From: Notamacropus eugenii
Taxonomy: Eukaryota; Chordata; Mammalia; Diprotodontia; Macropodidae
DNA length: 64,000 bases
Assembly: GCF_028372415.1 (NCBI RefSeq)
Contig: NC_092874.1
Location: 240,104,069-240,168,068, forward strand
Reading direction: 5' to 3'
The notes beneath the pieces are model-generated. The model made no database searches. It had not been told where the DNA came from and worked only from the letters and a program-made list of their open reading frames with translations. Shown here piece after piece: positions 11,526 through 22,639 of this stretch; positions within the stretch are counted from its first letter, which is position 1, and the number at the start of each line of letters is the position of its first letter. A program made the position numbers and the translations under genes.

Positions 11526-11659
11526 TGGTTTGGGGAAAAAAAAAAGAATTCCTTCTCTGTATTCTCCAAAGTGACTAGGTTGTTCCTATAAAATTGTTCA
11601 TCTTTCCATAATGTTTCTAAGGACTGAGTTCAAAACAAACACATTTGTCTATGGCATTT

Positions 11660-11910
11660 AAAAAAAGATATCTAAAGTTTATAAAGCATTTTAAGGTTTG
11701 CAAAGTATGTTATGTATGTGATTGCATTTGATCCTCACAATAATCCTGTGAGGTATGATCTATTACTATCCCAATTTTATAAGTGAGGAATCTGAGACTC
11801 AAGGAAATTAAATGATTTGCCCAAGGTTATACAACAAATAGGTAGAATTTGAACACATAGCTTCTTCCAAATCCAATATTTATTAATTATATCATGTTGT
11901 CTTATTGTTC
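11660..11910 (-). mobile_element. MIR/THER1-type SINE
   Basis: Reverse orientation: 'aagcattttaaggtttgcaa', 'tcctcacaataatcctgtga', 'tgatttgcccaaggttatac'. Nearly the full CORE-SINE is present. Confidence 0.7.
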
Positions 11911-12139
11911 TTTCCTTCTCCGATGTCTCCCCAATCAAGGTTTTCATGCCACTCTGAGAATACATCTGTGGGATGGTTTTTAATGTAAGACCCTTACATA
12001 TGTGGAATATTTATGATCATGTAGGATTTGTAAATTTGCACAGGTTGGCTACATATAAAGATACTACCCACAAATGTCAAGGATAGATGTCTCTGGAATG
12101 TGATTCACCTCTGTAGAGGGAAGAGTCAAGGACTGTACC

Positions 12140-12350
12140 TTTTGTTGTTGTTCAGTTGTGAATTCATGACTCCATTTTGGGATTTTCTTGGCAAAGATAT
12201 TGGAGTGGTTGGCCATATCCTTCTCCAGTTCATTTTACAAAGGAGGAACCGAGGCAAACAGGGTGAAGTGACTTGCCCAGTCACATGGTAAGTGTCTGAG
12301 GCTAGATTTGAACTCATAAAGATGGATCTTCTTGATTCTAAGTGATGTGT
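12140..12350 (-). mobile_element. MAR1/WSINE1-like marsupial SINE
   Basis: 'tgttgttgttcagttgtgaa', 'ggcaaagatattggagtggt', 'gtgaagtgacttgcccagtc', 'ctgaggctagatttgaactc': the reverse complement of the longer marsupial CORE-SINE type. The tRNA head end is degraded. Confidence 0.75.
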
Positions 12351-12655
12351 TTATTTCCTAATAAGCTGGCTGCAGGAGGCAGGCAGGCCTTAGAAACATG
12401 CTGAGGCTGTGTTGCTTTTTCAGTTTCTGAGAGTGATTTCAGACTAGAATTACATCTATCTTCCCTCCTCAAGTATCTCAAGTATCAAGATTCAGAAGAT
12501 AAGTCTCTTCCCTAAATGCTCTCAACAAACAGGAAAGCCTTTAATTTACTTACCATTGTCAGTTTTGCTCCTTCCCACCTAATGCTGGTTGCACAAAAAA
12601 ACATCATAAGTAGTAAGTAAACCCATTTATCCAAGCAAAACAGCAAACAGAAATC
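12351..12655. other. Unassigned spacer
   Basis: I see no gene or named repeat. Confidence 0.35.
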
Positions 12656-12659
12656 AGGG

Positions 12660-13035
12660 ATGTTATTCAGCCTAGAATATGCTGACATATTTTTTTTAAC
12701 TGGGAGCAAGATGGGATCTCAGCTGAAAGTGAGAGAGAAGACCCAAGCTCACTCAAGGAAAAGTCTCCAAAGTCTCTAAGTAGGCAAATTAGAAATCAGG
12801 GATATGTTGAACAGCTGGCTTCTCCTGCATCTCTGCAGTTTCCAGATGCTTGCTTTCTCTCCTCCCTCCTCCCTCTTGTTTCTGACACCAACTCTGTCAC
12901 TTGTACAGGCTCTCAGCAGTGCCTCAGGATTCTTTCTACAATTTAGGTAGCATGGCTCCTTCTGCATGCAAAGCAGTATGTAAAAACAGTTCAGGCTTTT
13001 GTTGGAAGCCTGCTTACACATAGCTTTCAAAAAGT
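12660..13035 (+). repeat. Unnamed LTR-like repeat, copy 1
   Basis: It aligns by eye with 57,470-57,790 in the same orientation: 'agcaagatgggatctcagct' against 'atcaagatatctcagct', 'gaaatcagggatatg' against 'gaaatcagggacatg', and 'aaaaagtcttatgccc' against 'caagctcttataccca'. The length and the TATA-like late segment suggest an old LTR. The family is not identified. Confidence 0.35.
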
Positions 13036-13129
13036 CTTATGCCCAAGAAGAAGAATCAATATGATTTTGGGTTGTTGGCAGGGGAAAGGATTAGGAGAGT
13101 GGAATGGGTGGAGGAAATTGGCAAAAACA

Positions 13130-13292
13130 GCAATAGATTTGAACCCGGAAATGGATTTGAATCCTGGCTCAGCTACTTCTTAGCTGTGTGACCTTCTTCA
13201 AATCACTTAGCCTTCCTGGGTCTTGGTTTTCTTCATTCATAAAATGAGGAGGTCCTTTCAAATTACAAATTCTACTATCCTATTGAAGAACA
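13130..13292 (+). mobile_element. MIR-type SINE
   Basis: 'tttgaatcctggctcagcta', 'cttagctgtgtgaccttctt' and 'ttcattcataaaatgaggag' are MIR box B, CORE and tail. Confidence 0.7.
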
Positions 13293-13307
13293 AACCTATT
13301 ATACCCT

Positions 13308-13888
13308 TGTTGAGGTTTAGGGGTACTGGGATCCCAAAATAGTGGTGCATGAGTCCTGCCCGAATGAACTAGACTCAAGCCTTCTTTCAGCCAAAGAAAA
13401 GCAAAGTTTATTAAAGATCTCCCACATTGGATAACCTCTTAAGGAATCTGAACATTTCTAGTTGGCCAGAATGAATCTGAACACCTTCGTGGGAACTGAG
13501 ATGGATCTTATATATAGAAAAACTGAGGGAGAGGTCTAGGATTGATCAGGTAGTTTGGGGTGATTGGAAGAGGGGTCTACAGAGGATCTTGATGGGAGTG
13601 GCCAGTAGGCTGGGTTGACTAGAGGTTCAATGCAGGGAATCAAGATAGGATTAAAGGTGGGAAGTAGTTGAAGGCAATCTGGAGATAACTGACAATGGAA
13701 GGCTAGGCTAGGTTAAGGATAACAGAGAATTGAGCATAGTGAAGTAATGAAAGGCTTATTGTCTCAGGGGAATGCCAGATCAAGTGGGAAAATTCAAGAA
13801 GAGCTCAAGGTGGGGTTTTCCAGGGCCTCTAGACAAATGAGACCCAAATTCTTTTGGAGTAAGGGGCAAAGGTCTTAGTTTGGGCCCA
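13308..13888 (-). mobile_element. Solo LTR of an endogenous retrovirus-like element (family A)
   Basis: The 581-base unit starts TG and ends CA (tgttgagg...tgggccca). Read in reverse it carries a TATA-like 'ctatatataagatcc' and, about 115 bases later, 'aataaac', in the order expected for a U3-R-U5 LTR. Imperfect flanks (taccct on the left, tacct on the right) could be a 5-base target duplication. The same family occurs at 17,573-18,107 (plus) and 50,168-50,585 (minus). No internal viral sequence adjoins it. Confidence 0.65.
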
Positions 13889-14051
13889 TACCTCATCCTC
13901 CTTATGTAAAAAAAAAAGAAATATTTTAATAATAATTTTGTATAATATAATGTTTTCATAGAAAATATTTATATAATTTCAATTAATTTATCTTTGGATA
14001 GAGAATAAGAAACATCTGGAAGGTCATTTCCTTTCAGGGCATAAACTCAAG

Positions 14052-14052
<1 letters not shown>

Positions 14053-14106
<54 letters not shown>
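14053..14106. repeat. (TG)27 microsatellite
   Basis: Perfect TG dinucleotide run. Confidence 0.97.
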
Positions 14107-14107
<1 letters not shown>

Positions 14108-14143
14108 TGATCACTTAGAAGAATTGGCTTTTCTCTCTTAATT

Positions 14144-14385
14144 ATGGGGCAGCTATGTGACTGACAGAGAACCAGTCCTGAAGTCAGGAAGACTCCTCTG
14201 AGTTCAAATCTGGCCTCAGGCACTTACTATCTATATGATCCTGGGCAAATCCCTTAATCCCATTTGCCTCAGTTTCCTCATCTGTGAAATGAGTGGGAGA
14301 AGGAAATAGCAGACCAGTCTAGTATCTTTGGCAAGAAAACCCCAAGTGGGGGTCACGAAGAGTTGGACATTAGTGAACAACTCAG
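14144..14385 (+). mobile_element. Complete MAR1/WSINE1-like marsupial SINE
   Basis: The head is 'ggggcagctatgtgactgac', box B 'gagttcaaatctggcctcag', CORE 'gatcctgggcaaatccctta', body 'cctcatctgtgaaatgagtg', and tail 'aagagttggacattagtgaa'. This is the most complete sense copy of the type. It is tRNA-derived and depends on a LINE for mobility. Confidence 0.8.
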
Positions 14386-15088
14386 TCTGGGGAAATAGAA
14401 TAGATGTGGAATGAATACATACATATATATTCACAGACATATTTTATACACACCCACATATATGGCTTTAAATTGATTCTACTATAAAATAACTAGTTTA
14501 TAATAAAGTGCTCTGATTGATACTCATCATTTTGATTTTTCAATATTTTCAATAAATCTGGCATTCATGATTCCAATCCTATAGGAAATATACAGTAAAA
14601 AAGAATTTATTTTTCTCTAAGCTTGTTAAAGAGTTGCACCTCAGACTTTACAGAGCTGTTATTTTATGTTGTATTTATATTTATTATCTCAACCAATTAA
14701 ATTGCTCCCAGTGATAAGACTTTATACAGAATTTGTGAAGGCCAGAAGTTTTAAGAAACTAAATCCTACCAAGACCTATCCCAACACAATGGAATGATTG
14801 CTTGCTATGCTAAGCTGTAGAAGCAATCAAAGGAAAACAAAGAGCCCAGAGCAATTTTTCAGCATTATTTCTTGCACAAAGTGGGAAAAGAAGGCTGCAA
14901 ATTATAGTCTTTAATAGCAAGATATATTTGGGTTGTGATGCTCAGGCAGAATAGAATAGAAATAGCTGTAAGAAGGACTATACAGGTCCAGAGGGTGATG
15001 GGAAATCATCAAAGGTGGGGGTGGATTTTCTGATTCTTTATTGTACCTGAGTCCCAACAAACTCAGGTAACTAAGAATTGATTAAGAT
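14386..15088. other. Unassigned spacer
   Basis: AT-rich, with a short 'acatacatatatatt' tract near 14,415. I recognise no gene or family. Confidence 0.4.
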
Positions 15089-15100
15089 TGCCCTGGTAAG

Positions 15101-15358
15101 AGCAGAGGGCAGTCTGGGGGAAGGAATAATCAGAATGCATGCCATCTTGGGATGGACTGAGGGGAGAGATGGGTAGAAAATTTGGAACTCAAAAATCTTG
15201 TGGAAATAAATGTTGAACACTAAAATAGATAAATAAATAAAACTTTTTAAAAAAATAATGTAAACATAATCAAATTGCTTTAAGATATTGTTGCTAATAA
15301 TAATATTTTAGTGAGATAAAAAATATTTTTCTTCCCATTAATAAATGTTTAAAAAAAA
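15101..15358 (+). mobile_element. 5'-truncated HAL1-like 3' end with candidate 3' transduction
   Basis: It opens inside the 3' module ('gagggcagtctgggggaagg') and reaches the usual end 'ggaaataaatgttgaacact' by about 15,245. A further 110 bases of unrelated AT-rich sequence follow, ending 'attaataaatgtttaaaaaaaa', which is an AATAAA signal and an A run. The target copies are 15,089-15,100 (tgccctggtaag) and 15,361-15,368 (tgccctgg). Confidence 0.65.
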
Positions 15359-15874
15359 GCTGCCCTGGATGGTAGAGCCAAAATGGTAGAGTGAAAGCAG
15401 AGATTTGTTTCAGGAAGCTCTGACCTCACAGAGTGTGGAGGATGGAACAGATGATACAAAATCCCTGCAACTTGGGACAGTACCCCCACCTCCACCCCAG
15501 TCCCAACTGGAAGCAGTGTCTTACCTTCACAAAGAGTTAGAAAGTTAAGTGTTTGATTGGGATGATGAGTAAACATTGTAGAAGAACTCAGACTATAGAA
15601 TCTTACTTTGGTGACAAGGAAGATCAGGGCATAGAACCAGAGGAGGGTAGCAGAGTCAAAACTCCTATATCAAAAGCCTCCAAGAGGAATATGAATTAGT
15701 GGAAGGTCATGGAGGAACTCAAAAAGGATTTTGAAAATCAAGTGAGAGAAGTAGAGGAAAAATTGGGAAGAGAAATGAGAGTGATGCAAGAAAATCAGGA
15801 AAACTGAGGCCACAGCTTGCTAAGGAGACCCCCAAAATACTGAGGAAAATAACACCTTTAAAAATAGACTAATT

Positions 15875-16165
15875 TTGCAAGAGGTTAGAAAGAAACAATT
15901 TGAATATTGTGGAAATACAATTAGGATAACACAAGATCTAGTAGCTTCTATATTAAGGGATCAAAAGATTTGGAATATGATATTCCAGCAGTCAGAGGAA
16001 CTAGGATTAAAACCAAGAATCACCTACCCAGCAAAACTGAGTATAATCCCTCAGGGGAAAAAATGGAATTTCAATGAAACAGTGGGCTTTCAAGCATTCT
16101 TGATGAAAAAACCAGAGTTGAATAGAAAATTTGACTTTTACATACAAGAATCAAGAGAAGCATGA
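15875..16165 (+). pseudogene. L1-type ORF1p C-terminal remnant
   Basis: A 96-codon open stretch encodes the C-terminal half of an L1 ORF1 protein, the RNA-binding chaperone of L1 particles. Key residues are 'NTIRITQDLVASILRDQK', 'WNMIFQQSEELGLKP' and 'ITYPAKLSI', matching the typical 'YPAKLS' core of the ORF1p C-terminal domain. The N-terminal and coiled-coil part upstream (15,600-15,805) is broken by stops. This is not a host gene; the matching region of the better copy is at 35,197-35,525. Confidence 0.75.
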
Positions 16166-16290
16166 AAAGGTAAGCAGGAAAGAGAAATCATAAGGGACTT
16201 ACTAAAGTTGAACTGTTTACATTCCTACATGGAAAGATGATATTTGTAACTCATAAGAGTTTTCCTAGTATTAGGGTGTTTGAAGGAACA

Positions 16291-16317
16291 GATAGATAGA
16301 TAAATAGGTAGAAAGAC

Positions 16318-16372
<55 letters not shown>
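16291..16372. repeat. (GATA)n microsatellite
   Basis: Imperfect GATA at 16,291-16,318, then about 13 perfect units to 16,371. It occupies the same slot in this HAL1-like element as the (CA)n in the copy at 35,651. Confidence 0.95.
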
Positions 16373-17254
16373 GGGCATAGGGTGAGTTGAGTATGGAGAG
16401 ATAGTATCTAAAAAATAAAATTAAGCCATGAGGGAGAAATATATTGGGAGGAGAAAGAAAGAGATAGAATGGGGTAAATTATCTCACATAAAAGAGGCAA
16501 GAAAAAAGGTTTTACAATGGAGGGAAAGAGTGGGGAAGTGAGAAGGAATGAGATTTGACTTAAGGAGGGAATAATGTACACACTCAAATGAGTAACCTAT
16601 CCTACAAGAAAGAAGAGGGGAAAGGGATAAGGGTGGGGCGATGACAGAAGGGAGGGCAGATTGGGGGAGGGGGTAGTCTGAAGCAAACACTTTAGAAGAG
16701 GGACAAGGTCAAAGGAGAAAACAGAGCAATTGGGGGGCAGGATAGGATAGAGGGAAATATAGTTAGTATTTCACAACATGACTAATAGAGGTGTTTTGCA
16801 TGGCTGCACATGTGTAGCCTGTGTTGAATTGCTTGCCTTCTTGATGGGAGGTTGGTGAGGAAGGAGAAAGGGAGGAGGTTTGGAATTCAAAGTTTTAAAA
16901 ACAAATGCTAAATAATTTATTTTTACAAGCAACTGGGAAATACAGACAATGAGGTATAGAAATCTGCCTTGTTCTTCAAGAAAGTAAAGGGAAATAGGAT
17001 AAGAGAAGGGGGGATGATAAAAGAGGGGGCAGACTGGGGGAAGGGGTAATCAGAAGGCATTCCATCTTGGGTTAGGGGGGAAGGGAAAGATGGGGAGAAA
17101 ATTTGTAACTCAAAATCTTGTGTAAATGAATGTTGCAAACCAAAAATAAATAAATAAATAAATTTAAATCTTAAAAAAAAAACCAACAAAAAAACCTGCC
17201 CTGGTAAGCATCCTGCTTCCAGGCCCTTGAGATTTTTCAGCTTGATTCTTTTTC

Positions 17255-17572
17255 TTGTTTAATGAGGAACTTACATTCTAATATAGGAAGACAACCCATA
17301 AAAGAAAGCTAAAAAGTGTGCAGTGGTGATGGAGAGAGAATCAATGAAATGCACCCAATGTGGGAGCATTACAAAGGAAGTCCAGAGAGTCAGGAGTACA
17401 TCCTAGAGGAATGGTTTGGGCATCCTCTTTAAAATGGAGACAGCCAATCAGAGGGAGAGGCTGCAGGTGTGGCAGGTACTTCCAAAATGAATTCAGGGGT
17501 GAGTGAGTTTCTAGGATGAAGAGGCTTCTGTGACATTGTAGACAAATCCTGAAGAATCAGGATTGTGAAACT
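17255..17572 (+). repeat. L2-headed repeat, copy A
   Basis: It shares long stretches with 20,940-21,290: 'taaaagaaagctaaaaagtg', 'ccagagagtcaggagt', 'gtgagtttctagg', 'gaagaggcttctgtgacatt'. The left end resembles reverse-oriented L2 ('gaacttacattctaatatag'). A family A LTR begins where this copy stops. The family is not named here. Confidence 0.5.
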
Positions 17573-18107
17573 GATGGGATATAGGCTCAGGGAACTCCCT
17601 TGAACCCTCCTTGAATCTTCCAACTGATCTGGTATTTGCCTGAAGTCATATGCCTTCCATTATTACTATACCTAAATATCTATTAGCCTTAGCCTAGCCT
17701 AGTCCTCACTTTTCTGTTATCTCCAGGTAGCCTTCAGCTGCTTCCCACTCTTAATTCCATTCTCTTGGTTACTGATGTCTGACCTCTGGTCACCCCAGTT
17801 ACTGACCAATCCCATGAAAACTCTCTCCAAACCCTTCCTGTAGTCACCCCACATTACTTGGCCATCCCTAGATTCCCTCCCTCAGACTTTCTGTATATAA
17901 AAATCCATCTTTCCTCCATGAAGGTGCTCTGATTCATTCTAGCCTGCTTGTATTCATTACAAATGTTCAGATTCCTTAAGAGTCTACCCAGTATGGTGAA
18001 TCTTTAGTATTCTTTGTTTTTTCTTGGTTTAAAGAAGGCTTGGGTTGAATTCATTCTAGTAGGACCCATGTGTTGTTATTTTGGGGTCTCAAGCACCCCT
18101 AAACCTA
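17573..18107 (+). mobile_element. LTR of family A
   Basis: Homologous to the reverse complement of 13,308-13,888: 'ttagccttagcctagcctag', 'ctgttatctccaggtagcct', TATA-like 'ctgtatataaaaatcc', 'atgttcagattccttaagag', 'acccctaaacct' at the 3' end. The AATAAA of the other copy is mutated here. The first 75 bases are poorly matched, so the 5' limit is uncertain. No coding retroviral sequence follows. Confidence 0.6.
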
Positions 18108-19530
18108 AAAAAACCAACCCCTTCATGGTTGGATAATCAAACCCCTGGTGACAGTACCTGATTGGGCCATAACATGGCTATTCCCACCTAGTTTTGCAGT
18201 TTCTCTGTTCTCAGTTTACAATCCATGCAGCCTAACCCCAAACTGAGCTCAGTTCCAACCACAGCTCCAAATGCATACTGCCCACTTGAGAGCAATAAAA
18301 CATACATATAACTTAATTCTGTTTGACTTTCTTAAAACAAACTCTAAGGTTGACACAAGTAATGGCCTCTGTCTCTAGACTCCCTGTAAGGGAAGGTGGG
18401 AGAATGGGTTGTTCTTTTTCACTCTGCCTCATGACACAGCTGGAGCATGTAGTCAACCGGTTTGCCTTGTTCCTGGACTCCTGGCTGCCTTTTCTACTTT
18501 GTGCTTCCTTTCTTGAATAGGTAGCAAACATCATTTTCTAGTTGGATGTGTGCACTTGAAAGTTCTTTGACTTTGTGAGTTTTAGAGGTTTGAAGGTCTT
18601 AGATCCAAAGAGTGGAGCTCATTGGTAAAAAAAGAAGCTTCTGCATCTGAAGAATCATCTATTGGGGAAAAAAAGAGCCCAAGCTCTTGCCCTGAAAACA
18701 TGGACTGAATGAGACAGTGCAAAACTGAGGTAAAATGCGGTGTCTAATGAGCAGGTCTTCAAGTTGCTTCATATTTAGAAGATTTATAGTAGCAACTTCC
18801 CAGCTGGGTTTAACAGTAGTTAGCACTGCTGTTTGTTTAGTTTAAGTATTACTCTCAATGAACACGTGAGAGTTTTATGTTTTAGAATTTCTTTTGTGTG
18901 TAAGAAATAAATACTCGTCCCTTGCCTGATTTAAATGGTTCATTGAATGCCTTTCTGTTCACCTTTTTAGGGAAATTCTAAATGTGTTTAAACCTATGTG
19001 TTAAATAATTTGTTCCTAGGGCAAATTAAACCTTCACCCACAAAGAGGGTTGAATGAGCTCTAAATTGAGAAAAAAAAGGGAGCCTAATGACTCATTAGA
19101 AAAGTACAGGTTCCCAAGTACTGAGTCTAGTTCCACTGTACTCTGGGGTTCATGGAATAGAGATCGCTTAGGGAAATGGAACAAGTACAATAACCCTACC
19201 CCTGGGAGCCTAGTAATAGTCCCTTAATGTTAGAGTATATATAATTCTTTAATTGAAGAATATTAAAATCATTATAAATATTATCATGAATTTTGCATAA
19301 TTTCTTGACTTCCTAAAAGATATGTATCCATTTTCATCTTTCTTGATCTCTCTGTACCATCTCATCTATAATAGAATAAAATAATAATTTATGTTTATAT
19401 GTACATCATCACAATCTCATGAGGTTGACAGATTAATTCTTACTTGTTTAATAACACATAGTCAGAAAGCAGCACAATTCATTCTTGGGTTTCTACTTTT
19501 CTATCTTCTCTCCTTTCTACACTTTATTCA
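18108..19530. other. Unassigned spacer
   Basis: No gene or repeat was recognised. The first 70 bases after the LTR ('aacccctggtgacagtacct') could be leader sequence of the LTR element but are too short to call. Confidence 0.35.
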
Positions 19531-19542
19531 GAGAGAGAGAGA

Positions 19543-19585
<43 letters not shown>

Positions 19586-19630
19586 AAACACAGACACAGA
19601 CATACAGACAGAGACAGAGAGACACATATA
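19531..19630. repeat. (GA)7(CA)17 compound microsatellite with CA-rich tail
   Basis: GA repeat at 19,531-19,544 passes into CA repeat to about 19,578, then imperfect CACA/CAGA to about 19,630. Confidence 0.93.
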
Positions 19631-20790
19631 AAGAGAGAGTGTGGGGAGGGGGAGTTGGTCCCAGGAGCAGATGATGGTCCTGATAAGGTATGAGTAGATT
19701 GAAGTGACTTTGCAAGTTCTTACGCTGAAGTGATTACTAAATCAAGACTGACATGATCGTTCAAGATGATGAGGTTTCTGGGAGCATAGTAAATAAATCA
19801 AAAAGATTGCAGCTGAGTGGGAATAAGCAGGCTGGTTTATATCCACAATGACTCCTTGGTATTGGGTGGTTCATATTATTGTTCAAGGACTCAGAATGTG
19901 TCAACTTACACAAAGTAAGCCTAACCGAAATCTGTCTCCACTTAATTTCTAACCTTAACCCTAGTCCTAAAGAGGCATTTTTAAAAAAATAGGATCTTTC
20001 AGTATTGTGTGAAAGTCAAACATAAGTTAATCTTGTCTCCCTCTGCAAATCTGCTCATGGGCCAAATTGTCTCACTGAAAAATTCCATTTCTTTTTCATG
20101 TCTGAAACTATTAATATTTGATAAAAATAAAAAGTAAATGCCAGAGTAGTTGACCACTTCAAGTGAGTTCAAATTCTTTTACATTGTGACTTTTCTTCCC
20201 TACAGAAGCAGAAACAAATACAGACAGGATTAAAAAAAAAAAACATTACCTAAAGTTATTGTTTTTGGTTTTCAGTAGAGTGGCTTAGCATTTCTAAGCC
20301 TTTTGGCAGGAGGACTCTTTTGTTTGCCTTAAGAAATAATGAAGAAAATAGAATAGAGAATAATTACAAGGAGAGAAGTTTCCTGCCTATGGGTAAACTT
20401 TTCTTCATCTGATGGACATAATATTGTGACTCTGATGGAAAACTATGTATAGAGTTGCCCTCCTTCTGAAGTTCACATAGAGTTAGAGTTTGCCTGGGTC
20501 AGATATGGAGTAGTGCATTTTCCTAATATTAAAAGGAGAAAACTCATCATTGCAATCTCTGACATTCAAGGTAATTAACAAGGGTAACAGCTCAGGCAAT
20601 TTGACTACCATCCTCTCCTAAGTGGTCTTTGCATGAGCAAAGGAAAATGACAAGAGGAATGAAATATTTACTGGACAGTCTCCAAATTCTTCCTATCTCA
20701 TTAAGAATGCCTATTTATTGGGTTCTGGGAAGATTTTTAAAGAAGTATGCCAAGTGATTTTTTTTTTCAAGAAAGGTAATCGTTTTGAAC
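19631..20790. other. Unassigned spacer
   Basis: No open frame of note and no repeat family recognised. It holds a poly-A run near 20,230 and a T run near 20,760. Confidence 0.35.
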
Positions 20791-20794
20791 ATTT

Positions 20795-20945
20795 TTTTCA
20801 TTTATTAAACACATACTAGTGCACAGTGTTGTATTCAGCCCTAGGGGAGATGGAAAGTCAAATTGACAAACATAAAGTACTTACTATGTGCCAAGTACTG
20901 TGCTGCCCAGCATTATGAACACAAACATAAGCAGAAGGACCGTCC
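20795..20945 (-). mobile_element. L2 3' end
   Basis: 'agtacttactatgtgccaag' and 'ccgtccctgcctctaggagc' are the reverse complement of the L2 3' terminus. It runs directly into the L2-headed repeat. Confidence 0.6.
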
Positions 20946-21295
20946 CTGCCTCTAGGAGCTTACAAATACGTAAAAGAAAGCTAAAAAGTGTATAGTGGTG
21001 ATAGGGAGAGAAACAATGAGATGCTCCCAGTGTGGGAACATTGTAAAGGAAGCCCAGAGAGTCAAGAGTCAAGAGTGCAACCTAGAGAGGAATGAAGATA
21101 TGACTGGTCTGGGTATCCTCCTTAGGGTGGAGATAGCGAATCAAGGGGATTGCTGAAGATGCAGAAGGTACTTACAACATAAGGCATATTGGAGCGAGTG
21201 AGTTTCTAGGGTGAAGAGGCTTCTGTGACATTGTAGAAAAATCCTAAAGAATTAGGAGTGTAACTTGAAGAGGAATGAAAGAAAGCTAAGACCTT
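20946..21295 (+). repeat. L2-headed repeat, copy B
   Basis: The second copy of the unit at 17,255-17,572, somewhat longer at its right end ('gtgtaacttgaagaggaatg'). The longest shared runs include 'gaagaggcttctgtgacatt' followed by 'gtagaaaaatcct'. Same orientation, 3.7 kb apart. Identity is moderate, so this is likely dispersal rather than a recent duplication. Confidence 0.5.
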
Positions 21296-21311
21296 TTATG
21301 TACACTTAAAA

Positions 21312-21590
21312 TGAAGAGAGGCGGTATCATAGAGAGATGACTTTGGGGCCAAGAAAACCCAAGTTCAAGTTTCTCCTCTGATACCTAGGGGTTGTGTGAC
21401 CTTGGACAAGTCCCGTAACTCCTGTCTGCTTTAATTTTCCCATCTGTAAAATAGAGATAATAGAATCTACATCCCAGCATTGCTGTGAGGATAAAAATAA
21501 GACATTTGTAAAACACTGTTTAATGTTAAATGTGAAAGTACTATATAAATTTTAATTATTATTGTTTTCATACATTTACTGAATAATATC
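21312..21590 (+). mobile_element. THER1/MIR-type CORE-SINE
   Basis: 'aggggttgtgtgaccttgga', 'ttttcccatctgtaaaatag', 'ccagcattgctgtgaggata', 'agtactatataaattttaat' give CORE plus a full L2-like tail. The 550 bases after it (21,591-22,140) are unassigned; a 149-codon minus frame there lacks any motif. Confidence 0.7.
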
Positions 21591-22165
21591 CTTTACTCCA
21601 ACTCTTATGGGTCAGTCACTGAAAGATTCCTATACTGGTTAAGTGGATTAATGAATTGAATTCTCTATAGTACCTTGTCAAAAATAAAAATGAAGTTATC
21701 TTAGTGTGACTTCTTCTTGTTGAACCTATTGAAGGATTTGTGATGGGGAGAGGAAAGCTGAACATACCCCATATTTTGGGAGAGTAGATGTTTAAGAGTT
21801 TAGTGAAGAAATAGGTTGTATTCCACAGCTTAAAATTAAAGACAGGAAAAGTCACCTCCAGAGGAATGAGAATTGTTCGAGAATAAAATTTCAAAGTGAG
21901 AAAAGTAATTTTGATGAAAAAGAAATGGATGAATGCTTTAAAGATTCTGCTACAGTTGCATAGAGGACTCATTGAATAATAGATTTTAAAGAGACATATA
22001 TCAAAGCCAGGAAAGGTCATAAAGAATAAAAACCAAAAAGGACCATTCTGTTGGAAGGGTACCAAGAGTACTCAAGGACAAAATGAACTAAGACTGGGGA
22101 TGCAAAACTAGAATTTATTTTATTATGTTTGGAGGCAATCAGGATTAAGTACCCATGATGATACA

Positions 22166-22276
22166 ACAGCAAGTGACTGAGACTGGATTTGAATTTAGGT
22201 CCTCCTGACTCCAGGGCTGTTGCTCTATCCACTGAACCAATTAACTGCCCCTGGAATTCTTTTTTTTTTTTTTTAA
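22166..22276 (-). mobile_element. Marsupial SINE head plus T run
   Basis: 'gatttgaatttaggtcctcc', 'gctctatccactgaaccaat', 'taactgccc' is the reversed tRNA-like head. A 16-base T run at 22,260-22,275 follows. Confidence 0.65.
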
Positions 22277-22639
22277 GACTTGTTTTAGCTAGGTTAATGG
22301 CAAGGGAAGTCTCAAAGAAAAGATAAAACTGCAATTTAGATTAGAAGAGATCATGAGAGATGACAAGAGAGAAGGTGGGATGATTCAACTCAGTTTGCTT
22401 GTTTTCTCTCTATATGAGAATAATCTCAGTAGTACAGAATGAAAAAGGAGCACCCCACCTACTTGTCAAAAGTTTCAGACTTATGTTATGTACATTTCAG
22501 AGTTACCAAAGAAGAAAATATGATCACTCTCAGTGATCTCAAAATGTGTGGAATAGAAGAAGGGGTGCCATAGGATTGGTGATGGGCACAACTTCTATTT
22601 GTCAAAAAGAGAATGGGAACCAAAGACCAGGCTTTCTTT

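Larger units (their letters stand above)
15369..17195 (+). mobile_element. HAL1-like element with ORF1 remnants
   Basis: The 5' end is degraded ('atggtagagccaaaatggta') and most of the 5' UTR is deleted. ORF1 remnants lie at 15,600-16,165, then a (GATA)n tract, then the duplicated purine-rich 3' module (about 16,500-16,900 and 16,930-17,150) and the tail 'aaccaaaaataaataaataa'. It is flanked by tgccctgg at 15,361-15,368 and tgccctggtaag at 17,197-17,208. There is no ORF2. Confidence 0.75.

Noticed and set aside
16291..16372. CRISPR-like or minisatellite array
   Set aside because: Plain tetranucleotide repeat with no spacers.
13308..18107. A provirus bounded by the LTRs at 13.3 and 17.6 kb
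   Set aside because: The two LTRs are in opposite orientation, and the DNA between them is SINE, HAL1-like and spacer, with no gag, pol or env words.
21616..22065. 149-codon minus-strand frame
   Set aside because: AT-rich, phenylalanine/isoleucine-heavy, with no motif, no flanking splice or poly-A logic, and no second supporting signal.
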